Shown: positions 49,452-60,868 of the stretch, in pieces
Numbering within the stretch: the first letter of the stretch is position 1
How the letters are laid out: each line of letters begins with the position of its first letter
Origin: Leishmania donovani
Lineage: Eukaryota; Euglenozoa; Kinetoplastea; Trypanosomatida; Trypanosomatidae
Length of the DNA: 64,000 bases
NCBI RefSeq assembly: GCF_000227135.1
Contig: NC_018257.1
Location: forward strand, 77,501-141,500
Reading direction: 5' to 3'
Made by a program: the position numbers and the translations under genes
Notes under the pieces: model-generated
Told to the model about the DNA's origin: nothing
The model's database searches: none
The model's input: only the letters and a program-made list of their open reading frames with translations

Positions 49452-50880
49452 TCACATTGGCGGAACGCTGCAGACACGTCGCAGCAGCTCGCCTCTGCTC
49501 TGCAACCGTGAGCGCGCCTCCTTCAGACGCAGTAGCACATCCTTTTGCGGCAGCGTTAGCAGCGGCCCTTGCTCTTGATGGAAAAGGGCGACGGCGATCT
49601 CCACCGTGACAGGCCAATCAGGCACAAGGAGCTGGCCCCACGCACGCAGCAGCACCGCCGGGCGACAGTTGATGCACGAAAAGGCTGAGAAGCCACGGAG
49701 AGGCGAGCAGCGAAACGTACACAAAATTTGGATGTAAGTGCGCAGCTAGCACCGGCAGCAGTGCTGGCAGGAGTGGAATACCGAAGAGGCACAGCTCCCG
49801 CAGCCCACGCACGCAGCCCGTAACAGGGCCCCTTGCGAAGGCAGCAGCCACAGCAAGAGGTTCGGTGCGGGTACGTTGCCCTCGCGCGTGAGACTGCAGA
49901 AGAGCTGAAACGATTGAGTGCCCAGCGCCACCATGAGCAGCACGGCGGCGATGACTGCCATTCCTTGACAGCTCTGCGCATCTGGGTCCAGAAGCGCGTA
50001 TGCACGGAGAGGGCGGCGTGCACGCACTGCTGCCCGAGAGAATCCTCCAGAGATCCACGAAGTAGAACGCGCGATGGGGGCTTGTGGCGCACGTCGCGGT
50101 CGATGGAATCCGGGCGCAGCACGATCGTGCCTCGACGAGCTGATTGCAGAAGCGGCATCACTCGCGTCTGGCGTGGCCACCGTCGAATCCGCCAAAGCGT
50201 GGGCAAGGGCCCTATAGAGGTCCGCCCCAGCCATCTGATTCGTGGCTGGCTGCTGTGGGCCTCCCGAGAAGAAGCCTTACAGTAAAGCACAGAAGGTTCT
50301 GTGAGAGCCCCCGTCGTAGGGGCACAAGCGACTCAGCCGCCGCCCCCGAAACCATTGCTCAGTGAAGGTGGCGTCAGCATCTGCGCCCCGGCGACTCCTC
50401 CAGCGCGGGGGACGATTCCGCTTCACAGCATACAGCATTCACCGCGGGCAACGAGGCAGGTGGCCCCAAGGCCACATTAACGGATGCACCAGACTGAAGA
50501 GTCGCAGCTGCTCGTGCTGCTGGTGGCTCGTACAGCATTTCCATTCCTTGCCTCCAAGAGAGGAACAGACCGAAATCGAAGGCCCGACACTTCTTCGCCG
50601 CCAGTGCCGCCCCGTCAACCGAGCAGAGGTTCCCCGGCATCGCGACTGCGGGATCATCAGAGAGAGTGCTTCCATCAGCACCGGCGACAGGTGCGTACGG
50701 GACACAAAGTAGACAGAGAGCCGCAGGCACCCAACACCAGCGGCGGCGATGCGTTGCCGCAAGACGAAGACAGCATCACCCGGCCACCAGCCGCCTTGAA
50801 GCAGCGACAAGCGCCTGTCGGCCAGAGGACGATCTTCCTCTCAAAACGCGCGTTAGATGTACCGCGACGCACTCTCGCTG
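49452..50880 (-). pseudogene. Broken TBC-domain RabGAP gene (multiple frameshifts)
   Basis: The parts of a TBC domain are readable in the right order but in different frames. SIDRDVRH (about 50107, the arginine-finger motif) lies in one frame. LRAYALLDPDAQSCQGM (about 50018-49959, the glutamine motif) and the helix after it lie in a second. LASPWLLSLFVHQLSPGG (about 49700-49656) lies in a third. LLRAWGQLLVPDWPVTVEIA through VLLRLKEARSR (from about 49655) returns to the second. Frame changes are needed near 50145, 50010, 49842 and 49660, and the N-terminal part up to about 50880 is also split across frames. No ATG opens the whole domain. An intact family member would stimulate GTP hydrolysis by a Rab. 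So many breaks argue for decay rather than a sequencing error. The right boundary is approximate. Confidence 0.8.
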
Positions 50881-53800
50881 TATTATTCGCCGGGGAAGAC
50901 GTAGGCTACCAGTGGAGCTCATGACCACTGAAGGGGGCGGTGCACGCGTCGCCGTGCGTGTTCAACGGCATTCCTTGAGCCGTGAAGGCGATGCCGAGAG
51001 TCTGCCTAACGCGAAACTAATGCCACGGTAAGCGACAAGCGAAAAGAGAAGCGGCGGTGGAGACACCACGCAACACATCCCCGCGCATAGACACGAGGAG
51101 AAAACAAAAAGGTCTAGAGCGTTCCAGGGATACGTGGTGTGCATGTGAGTCTCGTTCTTAGGGAGGGAAGCACGTACACGTGCACAGGGCAGGGCGCAGA
51201 AGAAAAGGTTGGTCGTATGTGAGCCAATGACGCCGAGGCAGGCACGAAAATCGCCCTCAGCCTACTGGGTGGACCAGCAGCGAAACGCCTCCTCTGTTAC
51301 CTTTTCTTTACAGCGGCTACGCACTGACATCTGTGCACGAACTACCTTCGATACGTGATGATGCAGCTTTCGACTCATATGCGATCTCCCTTCGCCATAC
51401 AGTGCTCAGTGTGAAGGGGAGTGGGGGCAGGACGACGATGCACGGCATCTCCACTGCCAGCGATGGTACCAGCGCACTGCCTGGGTGTCTGCTCACAGTG
51501 CATTCCTTCAGTTTTTCGCTCTTTGGTTTTCTCTTCCATCGGCGCATCCAAATGATCCGGCAACCTCCTCCAGCGAGGCGCGCGCGTGTGCACGTGGGGG
51601 CGCGCTCTATGTGTTCTCACGGTAGCGCACACCCACGCGCCCGCTCACATGCGGTCCCGTACGTGAGAACGAGAGCCGTCAGCCCGAGATTAGCGAATGC
51701 GCAGCCAACACAGAGGAGCAGAGCGACGGAAAAGATGAAGAGAGCGCGTGCACCAAAACAGAGGATGGGCGGCCGCGCTCACGACATGCAGTGCTCGTCT
51801 TCTCATCGACCCCACCCCTGCCCCTCACCTCACTAACCCGAGAGGGGCACATGCACACGCTGAAGAGCTCTCCTGCGCTTCACACAAGGGAAGGATATGC
51901 GTGTATACGTTTCTTGCCGGTGCATGTGCAGGAGACTGTGTGCGCCAGTGTGTCGCACGTCCCGTCCATGTCACAGGTAAGCAGCCGTGCGTTGCATCCG
52001 TGGATTCTAAACGAGGCTAGTGCGGTCCCGTAGATGCGCATAAACAGAGAGCGGGAGAGACGCGCATACGCTCGCGCCATCACCACCACCACAGCCACGA
52101 TACCAGCAGCACACACCATCCTCTCCCAGGCAGCGCAGTCCCTCCATCCACGACCACAATGATATCGAGGAAAATGTTGGGGGGCCTTCGTTGGAGAGCG
52201 AGCACCCCCCTTCCCCGTATAAAGAAGAACAATCAGCCAGTCGCCATCAAGATGGATATCAGCAACGCAGCACGCAACATCACCATCGAAGGCGAACACG
52301 AGAAAGGAACGCACAGCACGAGAAAGCGGAGGGAGAAAGCGAAATGGAGAAGCACAGAGAAGACCAAGCAGACAGGTCATGAAGGAGGCAGAGAAGGGGG
52401 CAGGCGAGGGCACACACACAGACACAGACAGAGAGATGAGGAAAGGGGCGAAGAGGATACACAGCAAGTGAAGGAGAGCGAAACCAGCTCTCATATGAAA
52501 TCACAGGATACGTACATGTTTGACGGATGAACACACACACAGGCATCAGGCATTGGTAAGAGAGAGCGCACGTGTTGCGAGCGAGAAGAGCTGTGAAGAG
52601 CAAGGCGGGCAGCAATGGCAGTGGCGGAGCTACAGCAGCGACAACGACGGTTGCCACCGCACCCCCTTCTACTTCCTTTCTCCCTCTCTTGTGGCAGCAG
52701 CAGCACCAACAGAAACAGTGACCCTGCGGTGGTGAAGGCAACGCTCGAGTAGGATGAGTGCACCAGAGCTGCTCAAGAGGCCTCAAAGAAAAATGAACCG
52801 AGAAAGAAGGCCGTTGGAGGGGGGAGGGAAGTGCGAGTTGACGGGAGAGGAGGGGCACACAGACACATGTGTAGGTAGGGGGGTGAGCGGCGTGGCGCGG
52901 ATGCGTCCACAGAGACAGCCCCCGTCACGAGTCAAAGAGCCACAACACACCACACTGCAAGAGAGGGCGGCATGGCGCAGCGGAAAGGAAAGAAGGCGTG
53001 AGAGTCGAAGGAGAGCCAGTGACGGTGACATCCCCCGGCATTCCTCTCTAATCGCCCCTGGCTAACATCAAGCACTCATCACCTCTACTCACGACCCCGC
53101 AAACTGTCACGGCATGAAACACCCATGCGAAGCAACAAACTAGAGAAAGCGGAGAGAAAGCCTTCAAGGAATCACTGAGAGCCAGGACCATCTGGAATGG
53201 CAGAAAACAAGTAGAGAAGGGAAAGGGCAGTGCAATGGGCAAGTCACAACCGGAGAGAAGACAGGAAGTGGGACGTGTCACGTGGCACACGCACCGGCAC
53301 TCATGCACGCACACCACGAGATCAGGCTGGCCAGAGAAAAGAGAAGAGTTTAGAGGATAGGGTCGTTTACAGTGCACATGACAGCCCCTGTGATGCTTCA
53401 CTAACTGGCGGTACCACTGGAAGCAGTCACGGCAGCCGGCGCGCCTTATCCCACGCTCAGTACTCCTGACCATCTACACCTTAAGTCCCGCTCGCCCCAC
53501 AAGCTCCCCTCTTATGCCCTTCGCCGACCTCGCCGACTGCTCACGTCGAAAAAGAAAGGCGGAGATAGCGGCCTCGCGCCATCATCGCCGACAAGAATAC
53601 GAGGAAGGCACATCGTAAGGCACGGCCCGCACGCACACGCCCGAAAACAAAAGATGATAGAAGAGCTAAGCACATGAGTCATGCACGTGGCGTCATTCAC
53701 CGCCGCACGCCCGCCCCCCCCCCGACAACTCCTTCGCCAGTCCTGCATCAACTACGACTGGACAGCGCGAGGGGCAAGGGATCGGGGGAGGGGGAGGAGA

Positions 53801-54350
53801 AGGACGGGAGGCCAGAGGAGAAGACAAGAGGAGAGGCACCGCCCTCACAGGGCACAGGGAGAGAGAGGGAAGGAGAGAATACACAGACTTGCGCACCGTC
53901 ACGAAAGGCAAAAGAGCGACAAGACAAGATGAAGAGAGGGAGAGGCGCGCTGCGGAGACGCACATGTGCGCGCGGCACCCAGAAATGAAAGATCGAGGGG
54001 GAGAGAAAGCCAACCGGTGCGGCAGCGAACAAAGCAAAGGACGAAAAAAGTGCTGACGCACGCGTACACACTGACAGGCACACGAGGAGGACGACATCCT
54101 CGCACGCTTCCGTCGCGTGTTTCCGCGACTGCCAGAGATTTGGGCGAAGTGTTGCGCAGGCACCAGCAAGGGCCCCGGCACGTTTTTTTCTGTGCTTCTG
54201 TCTCGTCCCTGCGGCGCCCTGCTCTTGCTTTCGTAAAAAACTGTGCCCTTGATGGGCCCAGTGTGCGGGCTGCCGAAGAGGATGAGGAAGGGAGACGTAG
54301 TTGCGGGAATTGGGGCCAAGGTACTGCCGATGCAGCCCCTGAGTCCTGCG
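50881..54350. other. Long intergenic region (3.5 kb)
   Basis: No gene could be supported. About 51290-51560 is of balanced complexity. The remainder is GA/CT-skewed with a C9 run at about 53706-53714. It probably includes the 3' UTR of the type I membrane protein gene. An open frame of 141 codons at 53048-53473 (minus) shows no protein-like features. Confidence 0.45.
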
Positions 54351-55151
54351 TCATCTTTCCTTTCTGTACAAGCCGCGTCGACTGCACGCAAGAGAAAGAC
54401 GGGAGCCGGTGCGCTGAATCGCCGTGGCCGCACCGTCGCTAAAGCTGGGGGTTGTCTCCGGCGGCACGAACAAGAATTCGCTCGACTCGTTGGACTGCGT
54501 GTCCGCCTGCATCACTGGCTCTGGAAGATCAGCGTTGTCGTTCTCCTCCTCGTACGCCACAGGGGCAGTGATCTCGTTTGCTGCCGGTGGCGGCGGCATG
54601 TGTCGCTGGCGGGGCGTCGCGTAGGCCGGCGCTTCGGCGGACGAAGACTCAGATTCACCAGAGCTGGAGGACTGGGAGGTGGTGCGTGAGCATACGCTCT
54701 CTGTGTCGCTGTCGTCGCTCGTCTCCAGCAGCTTGTACTCACGGCAGTATGCACAAAGAATGACGATGAAAGCCACCACACCAGCGCCAGCGCACACACT
54801 CACGAAGATAATGAAGAACTTCAGTGTGACGTTCGCCCACTCGTCATCATCGAGCAGAGGCTTGTTAGAGGGCGGCGATGGCGACGGCTGGTGTCCACTA
54901 TCTATACTAGTGTCACTGTCACTGCCAAGGCTGCCAGAATAGTGATGTGAGCTGGGCGTGCTGGAGACCGCCATGGAGGAAGATGACCCGCTCACAGCAA
55001 CGAGGGCCACTAACGCGGCTGCCTGAAGCAGGATGCACACATGACGTAACGCGAGCTTCATGTGCAGCAGGCGTGACAGGGTGCCGGGTGACAACGAAAG
55101 CATCCTAGAGCACGCTCCGCCAGCACAGGAGGGAGGCTCCGAGAGGGTCAT
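54351..55151 (-). CDS. Small type I membrane protein, Ser-rich, function unknown
   Basis: 266 residues from the first ATG (55151); later ATGs at 55103 and 55061 would give 250 or 236 residues. Seen: a hydrophobic signal peptide (LRHVCILLQAAALVALVAVSG), a Ser-rich lumenal segment with one sequon (NVT), a single transmembrane helix (FFIIFVSVCAGAGVVAFIVILCAY, within about 140-163) and a cytosolic tail with phosphorylatable Ser clusters (SDDSDTESVCS, SSSSGESESSS) and acidic residues. The pyrimidine tract runs up to the first ATG, and the first good AG lies inside the reading frame, so translation probably starts at 55103 or 55061, placing the signal peptide at the N-terminus. No family recognised; it could be a small sorting or surface protein. 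Confidence 0.75.
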   Translation of the reverse strand: MTLSEPPSCAGGACSRMLSLSPGTLSRLLHMKLALRHVCILLQAAALVALVAVSGSSSSMAVSSTPSSHHYSGSLGSDSDTSIDSGHQPSPSPPSNKPLLDDDEWANVTLKFFIIFVSVCAGAGVVAFIVILCAYCREYKLLETSDDSDTESVCSRTTSQSSSSGESESSSAEAPAYATPRQRHMPPPPAANEITAPVAYEEENDNADLPEPVMQADTQSNESSEFLFVPPETTPSFSDGAATAIQRTGSRLSLACSRRGLYRKER

Positions 55152-57170
55152 GGAAAGACAGGGCGTGGAAATTCAGCGGTAGAAACCGAAGGAGGGGAGG
55201 CAAAGTCGCTCTCTCACGTGCGCAGATGCAACCGAACGCTTGCTGCCATCTCACTCACTCCGCAAGCTCGACGTGCCGCAGCACGCGCTCCACACCCGTC
55301 ACAGAGTGTTTGTTCGACTGTCAAGCACACGCAGAGAAAGAGCAATAGAGGAAGGACCGAAGATTGAGTCACCACACGCTCAGACGACCGTCGCGATGTC
55401 GTGACGCCGTCGATGGAGCAACGTGCTATATTACCGCGGGCAATCGCGTATACGCCGGTGACTCCCTCTCCGCTTCCTCTACGTATGCGTTGCCAGCGCG
55501 TCCACTGGGAGTGTGTGTGTGTGTGTGAAGATACAAATCCGTCGCAGAAGCATGCGAGGAGTGGGGTGGGGGTGGTGAGGGGGCGACAGAAGACGCTAAC
55601 GGGCTGTGCTGCCACACCGGCGCGAATGGTATCAGTGGATGACGTCAGTGTTGTGGTGGCGGCGAGGAGGAGGGGGAGTATCACACACACACACACACGA
55701 GAGAGAAGCAACAGGTGGCGCCGCGCCGCATCGAAGTGCCATGCAAAGAAGAGGAAGAGAGAGAGATGCCGTATGACGACAGCAGCACGAGAAGCGCGGA
55801 GAGCTCAACAATGAAAGGGAGGCGTGAGAAAAGAAGGCGTGCATGAGAGAGCGAGCGAGTGCCGCGGCATGTCTGAGAAGTCCCAATATACGGCTGATCC
55901 GTCAACTTGCGGCAGCAAGGCACGCGTAAGCGGCGGCAACAGCGGCCTCTCCCTCTCCCTGCTCCCTCCGAAGCTCCTTTAGCGCCCTCGTCGCATGTGG
56001 GCACCGACTTTCCTTCCCAGTGGCGAGCGCACCTATATCTGCGACTTTGACAACGGTCATTGTAGTACACCCGCACAGCTGCGCGGAGCTCTCTCGAGTA
56101 CCGCTGTCGTTGCTCGTGACCTACGTGCTGCCTTGTATCTTCGTTTCCATGTTCAGATGCTTTCCCCCTGTCACTCCCCCCCCCACACACACACTTTCCC
56201 ACCTAGATCTGTCCCCCCGCCGCGCAGTAGGTGCGTTGCGTTCTCTATGTACGCGCCGATGCGTGCGAAAATCCGCTTTCTCAAAGGAGCAACATCCGAG
56301 CAGGAACACTCTAGGGAGGAGAAGGAGGACCCGGCGTTGAGCGAACGTGGTTCCCCCCAACACCGTCCCCCTCCCTCCCTCCCTCGACGCACAACATATA
56401 TGCACAGATGCATACACACCAGAGCGCTATCGCACGCGGCCTCACCTGCATGCACGCAGTCCGCAGCGATGACAACGACGATGGTGATGCAGGGCAAGAG
56501 AAGTGGAAAAGGGGGAAGAAGGCAGCGCTCGAGAGGCGCGTAGCAGACATCTGGCCCCCTCCTGGGAAAAGAGGGTGAGCAGCCACCGAGAAAAGAACGC
56601 GGAGCCGAAGGAGGGTGTGTTAGGGGATGCAGAAAGCGAGCGAGCAGTGCCCTCTCAACAGCAGCACACATGAGCGTACACGGCGCGCACAACGTAAGCA
56701 GAAGAAATCAGGCTGCTTCGGCAAAGCAAGTGAGCGCCATCAGCACACTGAAGCGGAGCTGAGAGAGAGGCAGCGAGGGCACAGTAAAAACGGGGTGGCG
56801 TGGTGGGGACGCGGAGGAGCTGTACGCCTCCTCAGCAATGCCGCGAAGAGGAGGGAGCGAAGACGAGACTGCTATGCGCTGAAGCAAAGCCTTCCTCGTG
56901 TTGCCCGCAGCCTCCTCATTGTCCCTACCCGAGCCTTCTTTCGGAGGCCGTCCATTACCTCGCCTGTTCGTCACTGTGCACACTTCTCGTCTGTCAACGC
57001 CGCACGCCGTCTCCCCTCCCACACACACACAGACACTCCTTAGTCTGGGTGTGCAGAAAAGCAGCCTTATACATCCTTCTCCCCGCCCCTCGCCTTCACG
57101 TGCAGCGACGCCCACCAATAACCCGCACATAGCACCCTTCGAGAGTCGCGCCACAAGGGATCAACCATCG
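55152..57170. other. Intergenic region
   Basis: No gene is supported. Simple runs include (GT)n near 55511-55527 and (CA)n at 55682-55698. It likely holds the 3' UTR of the alpha/beta hydrolase. Confidence 0.5.
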
Positions 57171-58661
57171 CTACGGGCTTGCAGTGCAGTTCTGCAAGCC
57201 GTCAGTGGAATCTGCGGCCGGAGAGCTGGGCGGCGGTACGGTAGCTCCGCTGGTCGCGTGCCCCTCACCTGCCACTGTCGCCGTGGAAGCGCTGACGTGC
57301 GCTCGTGTTCCACTGGACGAGCGGAAAGGCGTGAGAGACGGTGGGAGTGAGCTGGCCAGCGTCGCCGCTGCCTTTGGTGGCGGAGTGGAATCTCGTGAGT
57401 TGGAGCAGTCGTAGACCAACCTGTTCTCTGGCGACAGCGGCACACTTAGCGCAGCTGGCAAAGGCAGGGAAGAGTCGAACGATGTCGATGATGACGCGGA
57501 TGTGGACGGAGAGGTGGTGGAGGAAGACGCAGTCGCCGACGTGGAGGAAGAAGAGATTAGTGCCGTCTCAGCGCACCTCATACCATAGCTTGCCGGAGGT
57601 ACGAGCTGCTTCGGAGCTAGAGCAGCAGGCGCACTCAGCCGCGAGATGGCCCCCTTGTTTGCTGCCGCCGCCGCGACGGCGGCGGGTGATGCAGTATTGG
57701 CCAGCTGGAGCTCACGCGCTGCCTGTATCTCTCGTGCTCCTTGTGGCTTGTCGATCAGGTAGAGCCGCAAAAAGGCCCTGATGAGTACGTGAATGTCCTC
57801 TTGGCGGTCGCAGTTGTGCCCGCCTGGCGTGAACTGCTGCAGGCACGGAATGGGGAAGGCGTCACGAATCATCTCACAGTGCGTCGGGGACACAAAGTCG
57901 TCGTCGGCGCCGTGGAACAGCAGTGCGGGAACGCCGCACGCCTTGGCGTACTTGACCGCGTCCAAGTCGTCAATGTCGAAAGCGGCTCGCTTCATGATGC
58001 GCTTACGGATGCGCTCCACAATCCCGTGCACCAAAATCTTCGGCAGAACCCGGGCCGTTCGCCCGCCATGTCGCTCCACCAAATCGTCGATGAGCAACCG
58101 CAGGGATGCGAATGGCGAATCGCAAACAATACAACGAATCCACGGATCCTTCGAGGCGTACATGATGGCGGCTACGGCGCCCATGCTGCGGCCCCACAGC
58201 GCCACTCCGTCCACCTCGTCGCTCTTGAGCGTGAGAAACTCGACGACGGCGACCAGGTCCTGGCGTTCGTAGAAGCCTAGGGAGATGTACTCACCCTCCG
58301 ACATCCCGCTCCCGCAGAAGTCGAAGCAGAAGAGGCTGAAGCCTTCCCGCAGCAGAAAGAGAGCCTCGAGGCCGTCGTAGCGCCCGCCGCAATTCGCGTG
58401 GCAGTACACCACGCACGGCACACGGCGGGCAGGATAGGTCTTGAACCACGAGCACTGGAAGCGCAAACCCCGCATGTTTTCCAGCTCAAAGTCGTGGCGC
58501 ACGAAGCGCTCCGTGCCATCGTCGCCGATGCGGAACACGTTAGGCCCAAGATCGTCAACCTCGTAGGTGGACCGAGGCGGGCGAATAATAAAGTTGCACA
58601 TGCTGTCCATCAAGCTCGGGCCTGAGGTCAGCTGGAGAATGGCGTCCCTGGCGCTGATCAT
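57171..58661 (-). CDS. Alpha/beta hydrolase (ABHD17/serine-hydrolase type)
   Basis: The 496-residue protein starts at the ATG at 58661. Seen: an alpha/beta hydrolase core (about 60-300) with oxyanion region HANCGGRYDG, nucleophile elbow GRSMGA (S159), acid residue in FHGADDDFVSPTH (around D255) and histidine in GGHNCDRQ (H282), so the triad is complete. FCGSGMSEGEY matches the strand-4 region of ABHD13/17-like enzymes. Residues 1-60 have no signal peptide. The last about 190 residues are Ser/Ala/Pro-rich, low-complexity and probably disordered. Substrate unknown: relatives include depalmitoylases and lipases, and genome annotations often list such proteins as S9-like serine peptidases. No transmembrane helix, so probably cytosolic or peripheral. 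Confidence 0.88.
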   Translation of the reverse strand: MISARDAILQLTSGPSLMDSMCNFIIRPPRSTYEVDDLGPNVFRIGDDGTERFVRHDFELENMRGLRFQCSWFKTYPARRVPCVVYCHANCGGRYDGLEALFLLREGFSLFCFDFCGSGMSEGEYISLGFYERQDLVAVVEFLTLKSDEVDGVALWGRSMGAVAAIMYASKDPWIRCIVCDSPFASLRLLIDDLVERHGGRTARVLPKILVHGIVERIRKRIMKRAAFDIDDLDAVKYAKACGVPALLFHGADDDFVSPTHCEMIRDAFPIPCLQQFTPGGHNCDRQEDIHVLIRAFLRLYLIDKPQGAREIQAARELQLANTASPAAVAAAAANKGAISRLSAPAALAPKQLVPPASYGMRCAETALISSSSTSATASSSTTSPSTSASSSTSFDSSLPLPAALSVPLSPENRLVYDCSNSRDSTPPPKAAATLASSLPPSLTPFRSSSGTRAHVSASTATVAGEGHATSGATVPPPSSPAADSTDGLQNCTASP

Positions 58662-59582
58662 TGCCTGGGAGGGTGAGAAAAGTGCGAAGCTAGTGGAACA
58701 ACACGCGGAAGGCGGAGACAGAGAGAGGGCGAGAAGAGATGTAAGAGATGCGCACAACCGCAGAAATGCGCGTAAGGCGGGGAGTTCGCGAGGAGTGAGA
58801 GAATGTGGAGGCGGCGGCACGTGTGCGTGTATGCGTGCAACGGACGCGAGCGGGTCGTGACACAGAAGCGGGAACAAAAAAAAGCAATCACCCAAGATGA
58901 GTCGCGGCACGGTTGCAACTGCACAGGTGATGTTCTTGGTTGTAGGCGTTGTTGCCATGCGAAGCTACACACGCCAGCAGACACGCAAGGTGGGTGCACG
59001 CGATCGACTGCAGCTGTCCAGCGCCACAATGAACGAAAAACCGGCAAGAGGCACCCGCAGAAGAGAGCGAAAGCACAGAGCAGCGCGACCCTTGAGAGGC
59101 GTCAGCAGAGAGGGAGGTGGGGGACGAGTGGGGTGAGGTAGCGAGAGGAGGGAAGAGATGCGCGATGGCGCGGACAACACAACCAAGCGCGGCAGAGAAG
59201 AGAAGTGCTGCAGGGCCCCTTTCCCTTTTCCATCTTGTTACCCCCTCCCCTCCCCTGCAGAGAGAAAAGCACGCAGACATGCACCAAGTGCAGCACGTGA
59301 TACGGCACGGCGGAAATAATGTGCGACAGATGACGGCCTTGTCCTGCCGCCGCCGTATACGCGATGTCTTCGCCACTGTCATACCCACCAGTTGGGTGGA
59401 GCAGCAAGAGGGACTTCTAAGCGAGCTGCCTGTCACGTGGGTGTTTCGATCGTCTTCTTTAGGGCATTGCCTCTCTCTCACGTTCCCCCCCCCACTACTG
59501 ATGAGGCATTCTCTCCCGGCAAGGTGTCTCATGGCCACAAAAGCGAGAACGGCAAGGCTCTCCTGGAGAGCGCTGAGGGCGC
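58662..59582. other. Intergenic region between the hydrolase and PAP2 genes
   Basis: Acceptor of the hydrolase at the left; the rest is probably the PAP2 3' UTR. No gene is seen. Confidence 0.5.
58665..58685 (-). promoter_or_regulatory. Predicted spliced-leader acceptor of the alpha/beta hydrolase
   Basis: The minus strand reads CACTTTTCTCACCCTCCCAG; the AG is complementary to 58665-58666, leaving only three bases before the ATG. An unusually short 5' UTR, unless another AG is used. Confidence 0.45.
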
Positions 59583-60401
59583 TCAGCAGATCGCTTCCGT
59601 CCAGAAAGTGCACACAAGCATGACTGGCACTAGCACCTTCTCCGACACCCACGTGAACCCGCGCTGCACGTGTGCGGTGGTGCACGCGAACGCCAGCGCA
59701 ATCCCCACCATCCACCCCACGAGCGCTTGCCCAACGGTGTGGTAGCCATTGTAGACACGGCCGACGCCGATGAAAAGCGTCGCGAACAGCAGCAATGCCA
59801 CCAGTGCATACGGCGATGAGGTCCTTGCCAACGCCGCCGATGCGGAGGCGGCCTTCCGCTGCTGAAGATGACTATATTTGCGCCGTTCCGTGCGATTGCG
59901 TCGCGCGCGTGTCCAGCGGCGCAGGAGGTAAACGGAAAAGCCCGCCATGAACTGTGCGTGGTCGCTCGGCATTCCGTACACTGTGGTGTAGCTCATGCCT
60001 GCTGCTGGGTGAGCGGGGCGTGGGCTGCGGACGGTTGCCTTGAGCACCACGTTCAGGCACACGCTCAGGATGAGGTAAAGAATAAGATTCATGGCGGGTA
60101 TGCGACGCTCGCGGCATGGCGCACTCGTCAGCCCAGCCAAGAGCATCATCATCGCCACAGGCACGATAGAGGAGATGCCGAAGAGCTTGCTGAGCAGGTC
60201 GTGCTGGCGATAGACAACCTCCGTCATCGCCCACGACCTCCAGTGAGGGGGCTCTGATGGCGTGGCCGACGTTTCCGCTGTGGTCGCTAGAGCTGCAGCA
60301 TGCTGTCGGTGCTCATATGCCAATGCCTCACCGCGCCGCATCTCCACGGCCGACAGATGCGTGTAGTCCCACACCAGCCTCGCCGTCTCTAACAACGACA
60401 T
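59583..60401 (-). CDS. PAP2-superfamily phosphatase, dolichyl-diphosphatase-like
   Basis: The 272-residue protein starts at the first ATG (60401); the longer open frame begins with GTG. Seen: the three PAP2 catalytic motifs, KATVRSPRP (K-x6-RP), YGMPSDHAQF (PSxH) and GRVYNGYHT (R-x5-H). They are embedded in a multi-helix membrane protein with about four to five hydrophobic segments (for example VPVAMMMLLAGLT, LILYLILSVCLNVVL, YALVALLLFATLFIGV). The MPS-H-QF wording and short length resemble dolichyl-diphosphatases (Cwh8/DOLPP1), which recycle dolichyl diphosphate on the lumenal face of the ER for N-glycosylation and GPI synthesis. A general lipid phosphate phosphatase is the alternative. All catalytic residues are present, so activity is expected. 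Confidence 0.88.
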   Translation of the reverse strand: MSLLETARLVWDYTHLSAVEMRRGEALAYEHRQHAAALATTAETSATPSEPPHWRSWAMTEVVYRQHDLLSKLFGISSIVPVAMMMLLAGLTSAPCRERRIPAMNLILYLILSVCLNVVLKATVRSPRPAHPAAGMSYTTVYGMPSDHAQFMAGFSVYLLRRWTRARRNRTERRKYSHLQQRKAASASAALARTSSPYALVALLLFATLFIGVGRVYNGYHTVGQALVGWMVGIALAFACTTAHVQRGFTWVSEKVLVPVMLVCTFWTEAIC

Positions 60402-60868
60402 GGATAGAGGAAACGCCGTCTCTACCCAGCGCTGAACACTGGCGCGGGCCACAGGGGCGCAAGAGATGCAAGAAGCTCTCCAAGAGCGAGTGTGTCACGG
60501 GAGAGAGAGAAGGAAAGCGCACGAGTGGTCGAAAAGGACGTGGACGGCAGAAGACGGATTGATGGCCGCCAGTCGTTCGCGGTCGACATCATTTGCGATG
60601 AAGAGAACAAAAGCCAGCGAGCGCCGTCGGGGTCGACGCGTTGGCGCTGCCTCGTTCGCGTCTGTCGGTGGACGCCATAGAGAGAGGGAGAGAAGGGAGA
60701 GCAAATACTTCATGTGGCCGGCCATCACCGCTGCCGCTGAGGTCTCAAAAGCTACTTTTTATGTCGCCGCCCATTAGAGGGAAAGAGTGAGCACCTGTCG
60801 TGTGCATACTACTGACGCCACGCCCCTTCCCCCACCGGCACCACCAGCCCCACCGTTCAGTACTCTCA
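60402..60868. other. Short intergenic region
   Basis: Carries the PAP2 acceptor candidates (pyrimidine tracts on the minus strand at about 60465-60530) and the 3' UTR of the WD-repeat gene. No gene is seen. Confidence 0.5.

Noticed and set aside
49556..50290. A 244-codon frame as an independent gene
   Set aside because: Only its middle carries TBC-like sequence; it is one frame of the frameshifted pseudogene.
51333..51836. A 167-codon plus-strand frame
   Set aside because: On the wrong strand for the array and without protein-like conservation features; probably UTR sequence.
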